Assembly: GCA_965214335.1 (NCBI GenBank)
Contig: CBDCBO010000005.1
Location: forward strand, 620,001 to 684,000
DNA from: Velthaea sp965214335
Lineage (GTDB): Bacteria > Vulcanimicrobiota > Vulcanimicrobiia > Vulcanimicrobiales > Vulcanimicrobiaceae
Direction of reading: 5' to 3'
Length of the DNA: 64,000 bases
Position 1 is the stretch's first letter; every line of letters begins with the position of its first letter. Below the pieces are notes generated by a model, which made no database searches, was not told where the DNA came from, and saw nothing but the letters and a program-made list of their open reading frames with translations. This document shows, piece by piece, positions 35,122 through 42,735 of the stretch. Both the position numbers and the translations under genes were made by a program.

Positions 35122-35843
35122 TGGGCGCCGCACGCTGCGCCGCGGCGACGGCGGTGCTCGCGCTCGCCGGTTGCGCGCATGTGGCCGCCAGTCCCGCGGC
35201 CACGACCGGGCCGCCGGGCAGCGGTGATATCTACGTCGATATGTACCGCAAGCTGCAGCCTTCGATGGTGCTCTTCACGATGCGAATTCCAGCCGACGAT
35301 CCCAAACGCAAAGGGGCCTTCGACGAAGCGTACGGCACCGGCATCGTCGTGCAAAGCGGCGATTGGGGCTCGCGCATTCTCACCGACGCCCACGTGGTCG
35401 CCGACGCGCGCAATATCATGGCGCGCATCGGCGACCGCCGGAAAGCCGCGGCGCGCGTGATCGCGGTCAGTAACGATCGCGATGACGTCGCGATCATCGA
35501 TACGCGGATCGCGCGCGTACCGGTAGTCAAACTGGGCAGCGCGCGTGGTCTCGAGGCTGGACGTCCGATCGGCGTCATGGGCTATCCGATCCCGGACGCG
35601 TTCGAGGACGAACATCTTGAAACCAAGGTATCGATTTACGCCGGGCGCGTCGCGAGCGTGCGCAACGGGTCGCTCGAGCTCGACGTGCCGATCATTCCGG
35701 GTGAGAGCGGCGGTCCGGTATTCGACGCCGGCACGGGTGCGATCGTCGGTATCGCCGAGTCGCGCTTCGACGAAGAGCGCGCGATCGGCTTCGCCACGCC
35801 GATCGATATCGCGGTGAAATTCCTCGCAGCACATCCGCGTTAA
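35121..35843 (+). CDS. Trypsin-like serine protease, lipoprotein
   Basis: The 240-residue protein has a signal peptide with lipobox LAGC (Cys18), so it is likely anchored in a membrane facing the periplasm. The trypsin-fold triad is visible: His91 in TDAHVV, Asp121 or Asp122 in DDVAII, and Ser196 in GESGGPV. No PDZ domain follows, so it differs from full DegP/DegS. The ATG overlaps the hflX stop (TAATG), tying its expression to a ribosome-rescue factor, which suggests envelope or stress quality control (inference). Confidence 0.85.
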   Translation: MGAARCAAATAVLALAGCAHVAASPAATTGPPGSGDIYVDMYRKLQPSMVLFTMRIPADDPKRKGAFDEAYGTGIVVQSGDWGSRILTDAHVVADARNIMARIGDRRKAAARVIAVSNDRDDVAIIDTRIARVPVVKLGSARGLEAGRPIGVMGYPIPDAFEDEHLETKVSIYAGRVASVRNGSLELDVPIIPGESGGPVFDAGTGAIVGIAESRFDEERAIGFATPIDIAVKFLAAHPR

Positions 35844-35982
35844 AGGCGGCCGTCGCTCAGCGCGCCGGTAAATACGCTCCACGCTAACGGGGATGAGCCG
35901 GCAGCCGCCAGAACGATGCGGCGTTCACTCATTTGCACCACCGCTCCGGCCCGGAGCACGCCTTGACATCGGACGTACGCTT

Positions 35983-36987
35983 ATGAATCGGAGCCAGTTT
36001 GTTGCCGCGAGCGCCGGCGTGTTCGGCTCGATCGCTATCGTACGGGCGCCGGCTCGCGCGGCCCAATTTACGTACAAATTTTCGTCCGACGTGGCGGCCG
36101 AGCATCCGACGAACGTGCGTGCCAAACAGATTTTCGACGAGATTAAGCAACAGACGGGCGGCCGGCTCGAGATCGGCGTTTTTCCAAATAACATCCTGGG
36201 CGGCGCGTCGGCGGTCTTCAGTCAAATCCGCACCGGAGCCGTACAGTTCATGATGGCGCTCGACGGCATTGTGGCCAGTGTCGCGCCGGTTGCGGCGATC
36301 CCGGGCGTCGGCTTCGCCTTCAAAGACACCGCTCAAGCGTTTCACGCCTTCGATGGCCCGCTGGGCGACTACGTGCATAAAGAAATCGTCGCCAAGGGCC
36401 TCTACTGCTACGACCGGCCGTTTCTCAACGGTATGCGCCAAATCAGCACGAGCATTAAGCCGATCGTCAACGTTGCCGATGTCGAAGGGCTGAAAATCCG
36501 TACTCCGCCCAATAAATTAGCCGTCGATCTGTTCCGCACGCTGGGCGCCTCGCCGACGCCGATGAACTTTACCGAACTCTACACCGCCCTGCAGACGCAT
36601 ATCGTCGATGCGCAGGAGAATCCAGTCGCCATCATCGAGGTGGCCCGGCTATACGAAGTGCAGAAATTTCTGAGCTTGACGAATCACATGTGGTCGGCCG
36701 AGTTCTTCATCGGCAATGCCGACGCGTGGGCGGCATTGCCGCCCGATATCCAGAAAATCTGCGAAGCGGGTTTCGCGAAATATTTGACGCTCGAACGTAA
36801 CGATACGGCTAAGCTGAACGACACGCTGACGACTCAGCTGGCTAAGCAGGGCATGACGGTCAATAAAATAAGCGATGCCGCGCCGTTTCGGGCCAAACTC
36901 GCGCCGTTCTATGCGACGTGGAAAGGCGAATTCGGAACGACTGCCTGGGATTTGCTCGAACGTGGTGCGGGTACAAAACTCGCTTAA
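35983..36987 (+). CDS. TRAP transporter substrate-binding protein (DctP family), orphan
   Basis: The 334-residue protein begins MNRSQFVAASAGVFGS, a signal region ending near RAPARAAQ, and contains the DctP pattern: YKFSSDVAAEHPTNVRAKQIFDEI, a ligand-carboxylate-binding Arg in EGLKIRTPPNKL, and ALQTHIVDAQENPVAIIE. Such proteins deliver organic acids (dicarboxylates, keto acids) to a two-subunit membrane importer. No dctQ or dctM gene is visible; the next gene is a convergent channel overlapping by 4 bases. ATG at 35983 was preferred because it precedes the signal peptide; the frame opens 90 bases earlier. Confidence 0.85.
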   Translation: MNRSQFVAASAGVFGSIAIVRAPARAAQFTYKFSSDVAAEHPTNVRAKQIFDEIKQQTGGRLEIGVFPNNILGGASAVFSQIRTGAVQFMMALDGIVASVAPVAAIPGVGFAFKDTAQAFHAFDGPLGDYVHKEIVAKGLYCYDRPFLNGMRQISTSIKPIVNVADVEGLKIRTPPNKLAVDLFRTLGASPTPMNFTELYTALQTHIVDAQENPVAIIEVARLYEVQKFLSLTNHMWSAEFFIGNADAWAALPPDIQKICEAGFAKYLTLERNDTAKLNDTLTTQLAKQGMTVNKISDAAPFRAKLAPFYATWKGEFGTTAWDLLERGAGTKLA

Positions 36988-38099
36988 TTTACCGGAGTCA
37001 GGCCGGCCGGGTCACGCGTAACTTTGAGCGGCGGCGCGTGCCCGATGAGCGATCGGTCGCCGACCCACTGAGCCGGCGGAATACGCCAAAATTGGGCCAT
37101 GGCATTGAGCCGGCCGGCGTACGTCGACCGCACCGCCACGAAGTGATTCCAAGCTTGAGTCCGATCCAGCAGCGGCACACCGGCCGCCGCTAGGCGCTCG
37201 TAAGCGAGATCGAATTCATGCCGCTCGACACCGACTTCGGCGCCATCCTCGAGACCAAAATAGTGCCCGAAGTCGTTGACGAAGTGCCGCCCCAGCCGAT
37301 TGACGAACGTGGCCTCGGCTTTGCTCGGAACGTCCAGTGTCGTGAGCACGAGCGTCGACGCGTCCAATAGGGCGCCCAGCACGCCGACCCAAGAAATGTC
37401 GTCATGGGTCGAACGAAAATAATTGAGCACCGGGTACGCAAGATGCGTCTCGAGCACCGTCGCCATCCAGGCTTGGGATTCACGCAACAGCGTCACGAGG
37501 CCGTCGATGCTCTTCAAGCGAGCATGAATCTCGATCAACTCGACACCCGAGGGCGGCGCTCCGGCGCGGTTACTCACCGACACCACGAACGCTTCGCGAT
37601 TCTGGTACGCTCCAAAAATTGCGAATAAGAACGTCGTCAGGATCGCGACGATGCCGAAGCCCGAAGCCCCGGTGAGAATCGCTAACATACGCGCCAGCGG
37701 TTGCACCGGCACGATGTCGCCGAAACCCACCGTGAGCAGCGACGTTCCGGCGAAATAGATCGCGCCGGTCAAGTTGGGTTCGGGCTTGAGCTGGCCACGC
37801 AACGCGTAGAAGATGCAACCGTAACCGAGAATGAGACTCGCGACCCAGAAGGCCAGCAAAAATATCAACAGCAATGGAGCGAACGTTCCGAGAAAATCTT
37901 CGCGGTCGTCATTGCCGACCGCCCGATGGCCCAACGCGCGCCAGCCTTGCCAGCCCCAGCGCGAAATGTAAGCGCTCGCGCGCATCCGGCGATTGGCCGG
38001 ACGTGGCACGATCACCGATTGAAAAACATCGCTGAAGGTCGAAACGACGACGAAGACGCCGAGAATCAAAAATACGATGGGCAGCACCTTAGTCGGCAC
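36984..38099 (-). CDS. Two-TM potassium channel family protein
   Basis: The 371-residue protein has an N-terminal helix, a hydrophobic segment (LLLIFLLAFWVASLILGYG), a pore loop with selectivity filter TVGFGD at residues 123-128 and a following helix (ILTGASGFGIVAILTTFLFA). This is the ion-trans-2 layout with K+ selectivity. The C-terminal ~200 residues are soluble and do not look like RCK/TrkA-N nucleotide-binding domains; the gating domain is not recognised. The gene ends in a 4-base convergent overlap with the TRAP gene. Confidence 0.85.
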   Translation of the reverse strand: MPTKVLPIVFLILGVFVVVSTFSDVFQSVIVPRPANRRMRASAYISRWGWQGWRALGHRAVGNDDREDFLGTFAPLLLIFLLAFWVASLILGYGCIFYALRGQLKPEPNLTGAIYFAGTSLLTVGFGDIVPVQPLARMLAILTGASGFGIVAILTTFLFAIFGAYQNREAFVVSVSNRAGAPPSGVELIEIHARLKSIDGLVTLLRESQAWMATVLETHLAYPVLNYFRSTHDDISWVGVLGALLDASTLVLTTLDVPSKAEATFVNRLGRHFVNDFGHYFGLEDGAEVGVERHEFDLAYERLAAAGVPLLDRTQAWNHFVAVRSTYAGRLNAMAQFWRIPPAQWVGDRSLIGHAPPLKVTRDPAGLTPVN

Positions 38100-38143
38100 A
38101 ACCCCGCGCAGGTCGCGGTGTTTGCTTGCCGTACGGCTGTGCG

Positions 38144-38713
38144 ATGCTGGCGCTCATCACCGGTCCGGTACGTTCGGGGAAAAGCCGGCGCGCGGCGTCG
38201 GTGGCGCGCGGCTTCGGCGATCCGGTCACCTTCGTAGCCACGTTGCGGCTCGATCCGCACGATCCCGAGATGATCGAACGCATCGCGCACCATCGGCGCG
38301 AGCGCGAAGATGCGCTGAGCATCGAGCTTTGGCGGCCGCAGACGCCGGATTTACCGGCCGTCATCGCAACGGCACCGCCCGCGACGACGCTGCTCATCGA
38401 TTCCCTCGGAACGTGGCTGGCCGGTCATTTGCTCGATCTCGAAGCGCTAGCCGAGTACGACGCGCCGGCCGCCCTGACCCGGCTTGAGGCGTTCGGCGAC
38501 GCGCTGGCAGATGAGTTGGAAAGCGCTTCCTGCAACGTGGTTATCGTCAGCGAGGAAGCCGGTTGGGGGCTCGTTCCGCCGACCCCGCAAGGCCGCATCT
38601 TTCGCGATGCGCTCGGCCGGCTCAGCCAGCGAATCGGTCGCCGGGCCGAACGAGTCGAACTCGTGGTGGCTGGTTTCGCGCTCGACTTGCGCCGGCACGG
38701 CGTCCCCGTTTAA
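38144..38713 (+). CDS. cobU: Adenosylcobinamide kinase/guanylyltransferase
   Basis: CobU phosphorylates adenosylcobinamide and transfers GMP to it, a late step of B12 assembly and salvage. The P-loop ITGPVRSGKSRRA opens the protein, HHRREREDAL carries the conserved His for GMP attachment, and EEAGWGLVPPTPQGRIFRD with LGRLSQRIGRRAERVELVV is the family core. ATG at 38144 is preferred over TTG at 38126 because it lies directly ahead of the core. Length 189 residues fits. No cobS or cobT is nearby, but MetH and btu genes share the pathway. The conserved NEVGxG of the family reads EEAGWG here. Confidence 0.88.
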   Translation: MLALITGPVRSGKSRRAASVARGFGDPVTFVATLRLDPHDPEMIERIAHHRREREDALSIELWRPQTPDLPAVIATAPPATTLLIDSLGTWLAGHLLDLEALAEYDAPAALTRLEAFGDALADELESASCNVVIVSEEAGWGLVPPTPQGRIFRDALGRLSQRIGRRAERVELVVAGFALDLRRHGVPV

Positions 38714-38717
38714 ACCC

Positions 38718-39116
38718 TTACGTTGGCCGGGGAGCGGGCGAGCCCGCGGGTGTAAGCGTGGATTGCAGCCGAATCAACCCCGCATCACCGGCCTTCGACG
38801 TATTGCCGGTTGTTACTAAAATCGTTTCCGTTTCGGTCGCGTAGCCGATCGCGCGAATGACCAGCGTTTGATTGCCGATCGGCACCCCTTCGAGCGTAAA
38901 CTTCCCGCCGTCGGACGCGACGAGATTGCGCACGATCGTGCCGACCACGACCGTCGCACTCGGTACCGCTTGACCGTTGGTGGCGTCTAACAAAGTCCCG
39001 ACGATCGTTCCCATGTGGGTCTCGCCGTTGGGATTCGGATTCGGACCGCACGCTGTAAAGCTCACGCACAATAATGCGAACGCAAAGGCGGTCCGGGAAA
39101 GCTTCCAGAAATTCAT
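38718..39116 (-). CDS. Small lipoprotein with carboxypeptidase regulatory-like domain
   Basis: The 132-residue protein has a signal peptide ending in lipobox FTAC, an Asn/Pro linker (GPNPNPNG), then a single beta-sandwich segment: TIVGTLLDATNGQAVPSATV, GGKFTLEGVPIGNQTLVIRA, the pattern of the CarboxypepD_reg-like fold seen in many surface proteins. It probably sits on an outer or inner membrane surface; role unknown. Its start lies 8 bases from the divergent nuoA start, so its upstream signals are inside nuoA. Confidence 0.7.
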   Translation of the reverse strand: MNFWKLSRTAFAFALLCVSFTACGPNPNPNGETHMGTIVGTLLDATNGQAVPSATVVVGTIVRNLVASDGGKFTLEGVPIGNQTLVIRAIGYATETETILVTTGNTSKAGDAGLIRLQSTLTPAGSPAPRPT

Positions 39117-39124
39117 TTGACGTT

Positions 39125-39478
39125 ATGACTCCGTATGGTCCCGTTGCCATCTATCTTGGCGTTGCGCTGGCTGCTGCGCTGCTCTTTACCGTGCTGCCCG
39201 GGCTGATGGCCCGGCGTAAGCCCAATGCGGTAAAGAGCGAGGCGTATGAATGCGGCGTTGAACCAACGTCCGACGTTAGCGGTCGATTTCCCGTTCGTTT
39301 TTATCTCATCGCCATGCTGTTTGTGGTATTCGATGTCGAAGCGGCGTCCTTCTATCCCTGGGCGGTGCAGATGCATTCGCTGCGCGTTTTTGGCCTGTTG
39401 GAGATGATTGTCTTTGTGATCGTGCTCGGTATCGGGTATGCCTATGTGTGGAAGAGAGGCGGATTTCAATGGCGGTAG
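39125..39478 (+). CDS. nuoA: NADH-quinone oxidoreductase subunit A
   Basis: NuoA is a small membrane subunit of complex I near the quinone site. The 117 residues contain three hydrophobic helices and the conserved loop SEAYECGVEPTSDVSGRFPVRFY, with FVVFDVEAASFYPWA. ATG at 39125 was chosen for the length of the family. No strong ribosome-binding site lies ahead. It opens the nuoA-N operon; the 3' end overlaps nuoB by 10 bases. Confidence 0.93.
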   Translation: MTPYGPVAIYLGVALAAALLFTVLPGLMARRKPNAVKSEAYECGVEPTSDVSGRFPVRFYLIAMLFVVFDVEAASFYPWAVQMHSLRVFGLLEMIVFVIVLGIGYAYVWKRGGFQWR

Positions 39479-39951
39479 ATTCTCCCGGGCAATTTCTGCT
39501 GGGCAAAGTTGATGAGGTTGCTCGCTGGGCGCAGTCGTCGAGCGTTTGGCCGTTGACGATGGGCTTAGCGTGTTGCGCGATTGAGATGATGACGGCCACC
39601 GCACCGGAGTACGATCTCGCTCGGTTCGGCTCTGAAGTGTTTCGCGCTTCACCTCGTCAGGCCGATCTGATGATCGTTTCCGGGCGCGTTGCGCAGAAAA
39701 TGGCGCCGATCATCAAACGGTTATACGATCAAATGGCCGATCCCAAATGGGTCATCTCGATGGGCGCATGCGCGAGTTCGGGCGGTGTTTTCGATAATTA
39801 CGCCGTCGTCCAGGGAGTCGACACGTTGGTTCCGGTCGATGTCTACATGCCCGGTTGCCCGCCGACACCCGACGGCTTATTGTATGCCGTGAACCTGATC
39901 CAGCAGCAGATCCGCCAAGGCGGTCGCGGCGGAATTCTGGCGCGGGCGTAA
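39469..39951 (+). CDS. nuoB: NADH-quinone oxidoreductase subunit B
   Basis: NuoB holds iron-sulfur cluster N2, which passes electrons to quinone. The 160 residues show the ligands in GLACCAIEM, GACASSGG and MPGCPPTPDGL, the standard adjacent-Cys arrangement. ATG at 39469 is preceded by AGAGGCGGA; an in-frame GTG at 39448 is less likely. The start lies within the nuoA 3' end, so translation is coupled. Confidence 0.96.
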   Translation: MAVDSPGQFLLGKVDEVARWAQSSSVWPLTMGLACCAIEMMTATAPEYDLARFGSEVFRASPRQADLMIVSGRVAQKMAPIIKRLYDQMADPKWVISMGACASSGGVFDNYAVVQGVDTLVPVDVYMPGCPPTPDGLLYAVNLIQQQIRQGGRGGILARA

Positions 39952-39952
39952 C

Positions 39953-40684
39953 GTGCCGAGTTCGCAAACACCGCCGGCCGGATCGACCGCAATCGATCCG
40001 ACCGCGATCCGGCCTGCGCTCGATGACGCGCGGATCATTCGCACCTCGCCGGCCGACATTCGGGCGACATTGCTCGCGCTCAAACAAGATGGTTACGTTA
40101 TGCTGCTCGACGTCGGGGGCGTCGACTATCTGCCGCGCGAGCCGCGCTTCGACGTGGTATATCACGTATTGAAGCTTGGGACGAGCGGCGCGCCGGCAAG
40201 CCGAGTCCGAATCTTATGCGGCGTTCCGGTCGCAGCCGCCACCGTACCGAGTGTGGCCGACCTTTGGCCGGCGGCGGATTGGGCGGAGCGCGAAATCTAC
40301 GATTTGTTCGGCATCACCTTTAGCGGTCACCCCGACTTACGGCGCATTCAAATGCCCGTTGAATGGGAGGGCCACCCACTGCGTAAGGATTATCCGCTGC
40401 GTGGTCCGGCGCGAGAGCGCACGCCGCGCCCGTCCTTTGCGCTCAAGTCGAATGTCGCCGCCGGGACGCCGGCATCGGGGAAAACCGCCGCGGCACTGCA
40501 GCGCCAGATTGCCGTCGCGCGCGGTCAGGTCATGCCCGATGTGCCGCCCGCTCCGGCTGCCGATCCGGCAATTGGCTCGTCGCCGGGAGCGGCCGTGTCG
40601 GCCGGCTCCGCGACGCCGCAGGAGCTCGCGGCTGAACCGAACTCGGCGCGTGGCGGGCAGTTACCCAAGGACGGATCGAAGTGA
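39953..40684 (+). CDS. nuoC: NADH-quinone oxidoreductase subunit C, with C-terminal extension
   Basis: NuoC is a peripheral subunit of the hydrogenase-like module. The core covers about residues 20-150, with WAEREIYDLFGITFSGHPDLRRI and HPLRKDYPL. The last ~90 residues are rich in Ala, Pro, Gly and Ser and have no obvious match to NuoC of E. coli or Thermus; a disordered tail is likely. GTG at 39953 starts one base after the nuoB stop. The TGA overlaps the GTG of nuoD (GTGA). Confidence 0.93.
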   Translation: MPSSQTPPAGSTAIDPTAIRPALDDARIIRTSPADIRATLLALKQDGYVMLLDVGGVDYLPREPRFDVVYHVLKLGTSGAPASRVRILCGVPVAAATVPSVADLWPAADWAEREIYDLFGITFSGHPDLRRIQMPVEWEGHPLRKDYPLRGPARERTPRPSFALKSNVAAGTPASGKTAAALQRQIAVARGQVMPDVPPAPAADPAIGSSPGAAVSAGSATPQELAAEPNSARGGQLPKDGSK

Positions 40685-41928
40685 GCGTCGAGAGCATCGT
40701 TCCGGCCCCGGCGCCGGCACTGCCGCCGCAATTGACCATGGAAGTCGTCGAGCGCGAAAATAACCGGATGGTCCTCTCGATGGGCCCGCAGCACCCCTCG
40801 ACGCACGGCGTGTTGCAGGTCATAACCGAGATCGAAGGCGAGGTCGTCACGCGTGCCGAGCCGGAGATCGGCTACTTGCACACGGGCATCGAGAAGTCGG
40901 CCGAAAATCTGTTTTGGACTCAGGCGTCGACGGTTATCGAGCGGATGGATTACCTGTCGCCGCTTTCGAACGCGCTGTGTTACATTCTGGGCGTCGAACG
41001 GCTGCTCGGTGTCACCGATGCGGTGCCGCAGCGAGCGCAGCAGGTACGCGTGCTGCTGTGCGAGTTGTCGCGCTTGGCATCGCACTGCGTTTGGCTCGGC
41101 ACGGGTGGTATCGACCTCGGCGCGATCTCGACGTTCTTCTACGCCTTCGATATGCGCGAGCGTATTCTCGATCTCAACGAGTTGTCCGGCGGCGCGCGGA
41201 TGCATCCGAATTACCTGCGCATCGGCGGCTTGCGCGACGATCTACCGGCCGGCTTCCTCGAACGGCTCGACGCGCTGATCGCGATGTACCGGCCGCGGAT
41301 GCACGAGCTGCGTAATCTATTGCAGAAGAACCCGATTCTTCAAGATCGCATGATCGACGTCGGCATCATCAGCGCAGACGATGCGCTGGCCTGGGGCGTT
41401 ACCGGTCCCAGCTTGCGGGCCGCCGGCGTGGCCTACGATGTCCGCAAGGCGTTTCCGTACAGCGGATACGAGCAGTACGATTTCGAGATTCCGACACGGA
41501 CCGAAGGCGATGCCTACGCGCGGTTCTTGGTGCGACTCGACGAGATGGATCAGTCGATGCGCATCATCGAGCAGGTGCGTAAAAATCTCGTCGGCGGGCC
41601 GGTGATGTCGAACGATACGAAATTTACCCCGCCGCCGAAAGAAACCATCGCCGTTTCGATGGAAGCGCTCATCCATCACTTCAAATACGTGTCGGAGTCG
41701 TTTCGCGTTCCGCCCGGCGATGTGTATCAAGCCGTCGAGGGACCGCGCGGAGAGCTCGGCTATTACATTGTTTCCAACGGCGACAATCGTCCGTGGCGAG
41801 TGCGGACTCGGCCGGCATCGCTGTACAATCTGCAGATTCTCAAGAAGATTGCGCTCGGCGAATTGATTGCCGATATGGTCGTCATGATCGGTTCGCTCGA
41901 TCCCGTTTTCGGCGAGGTCGATCGCTGA
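40681..41928 (+). CDS. nuoD: NADH-quinone oxidoreductase subunit D
   Basis: NuoD (49-kDa subunit homologue) shapes the quinone-binding cavity with NuoB. The 415 residues start MSVESIVPAP and carry MGPQHPSTHGVLQVITEIEG, ARMHPNYLRIGGLRDDLP and the conserved C-terminal ELIADMVVMIGSLDPVFGEVDR. GTG at 40681 overlaps the nuoC stop. Unlike E. coli, nuoC and nuoD are separate genes. Its TGA overlaps the nuoE start (TGATG). Confidence 0.97.
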   Translation: MSVESIVPAPAPALPPQLTMEVVERENNRMVLSMGPQHPSTHGVLQVITEIEGEVVTRAEPEIGYLHTGIEKSAENLFWTQASTVIERMDYLSPLSNALCYILGVERLLGVTDAVPQRAQQVRVLLCELSRLASHCVWLGTGGIDLGAISTFFYAFDMRERILDLNELSGGARMHPNYLRIGGLRDDLPAGFLERLDALIAMYRPRMHELRNLLQKNPILQDRMIDVGIISADDALAWGVTGPSLRAAGVAYDVRKAFPYSGYEQYDFEIPTRTEGDAYARFLVRLDEMDQSMRIIEQVRKNLVGGPVMSNDTKFTPPPKETIAVSMEALIHHFKYVSESFRVPPGDVYQAVEGPRGELGYYIVSNGDNRPWRVRTRPASLYNLQILKKIALGELIADMVVMIGSLDPVFGEVDR

Positions 41929-42728
41929 TGCCGCATGGACCGACCGCGACCGCGCTCGCAGCCGCCGATTGGGATCCGTATGTCAGCCGGCCCGGTAACT
42001 TTTTCGACGACCTCTACGCGCGCTTACAGCCGGAGTGCGAAGCGCTCGTCGTCCAGTACGAAGACTCGCGCAGCGCGCTCATCCCAATGGCGCATCTGTA
42101 TCAAGACCACGAAGGCTATCTATCGCAGAATGCGATCGTGGCGATCGCCTATCGGCTCGAATTAGCGCCGGCGGTCGTCGAGTCAACCGTCTCCTTTTAC
42201 ACGTTATTTTGTCGCAAGCCGGTCGGCAAATACATGTTGCAAGTGTGTCGCAACCTGTCGTGCATCATCAACGGCGCCGAAGAGATCATGGCCTATTTTC
42301 GGCAGCAGCTCGGCATCGGGCATCTCGAAACGAGCGCTGACGGACTGTTCTCCTACGAGGAAGCGGAGTGCTTGGCAGCCTGCGACATGGCACCGTGCAT
42401 GCAAGTGAATCTCGAGTTCGTGTATCGCCTCACGAAACCGGATATCGATGCGATGCTCGCGGCGATGCGTGCCGGGACGTACCGGGTGCAGCCATTGGTT
42501 CAAACCGCACCGCCCGAGCGCACCTGGAAAATAGCCCAAGACACGGGCCGCAAATCGGCCGGCGGGCGCGGTGTGAGCAATCCAAATAACGCCGGCGGCG
42601 TGGGCGACCGAAGCGGCATCATCATGCTCGACCGGCTGATGGCCGACCCGGCCTTCGGCGAGCGTTCGCGCGAACGCGTTCTGCACGAAAAGAATTACGT
42701 TCCCCAGAGCGGAGAAGGCAGCCATTAA
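41928..42728 (+). CDS. nuoE: NADH-quinone oxidoreductase subunit E, with C-terminal extension
   Basis: NuoE (24-kDa homologue) holds [2Fe-2S] cluster N1a next to NuoF. Ligands are visible in QVCRNLSC (Cys-x4-Cys) and ECLAACDMAPC. The core is about 170 residues, but this protein has 266: after LAAMRAG there is a ~95-residue extension with Gly/Asn-rich and basic parts (GGRGVSNPNNAGGVGD) ending near YVPQSGEGSH. ATG at 41928 sits in the nuoD TGA. The open frame continues upstream only as a shadow of nuoD. Confidence 0.95.
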   Translation: MPHGPTATALAAADWDPYVSRPGNFFDDLYARLQPECEALVVQYEDSRSALIPMAHLYQDHEGYLSQNAIVAIAYRLELAPAVVESTVSFYTLFCRKPVGKYMLQVCRNLSCIINGAEEIMAYFRQQLGIGHLETSADGLFSYEEAECLAACDMAPCMQVNLEFVYRLTKPDIDAMLAAMRAGTYRVQPLVQTAPPERTWKIAQDTGRKSAGGRGVSNPNNAGGVGDRSGIIMLDRLMADPAFGERSRERVLHEKNYVPQSGEGSH

Positions 42729-42735
42729 TACATCA

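Noticed and set aside
34761..35882. Long minus-strand open frame (373 codons) opposite hflX and the protease
   Set aside because: It is the antisense shadow of two clear genes and its product is Arg/His-rich without a recognisable domain.
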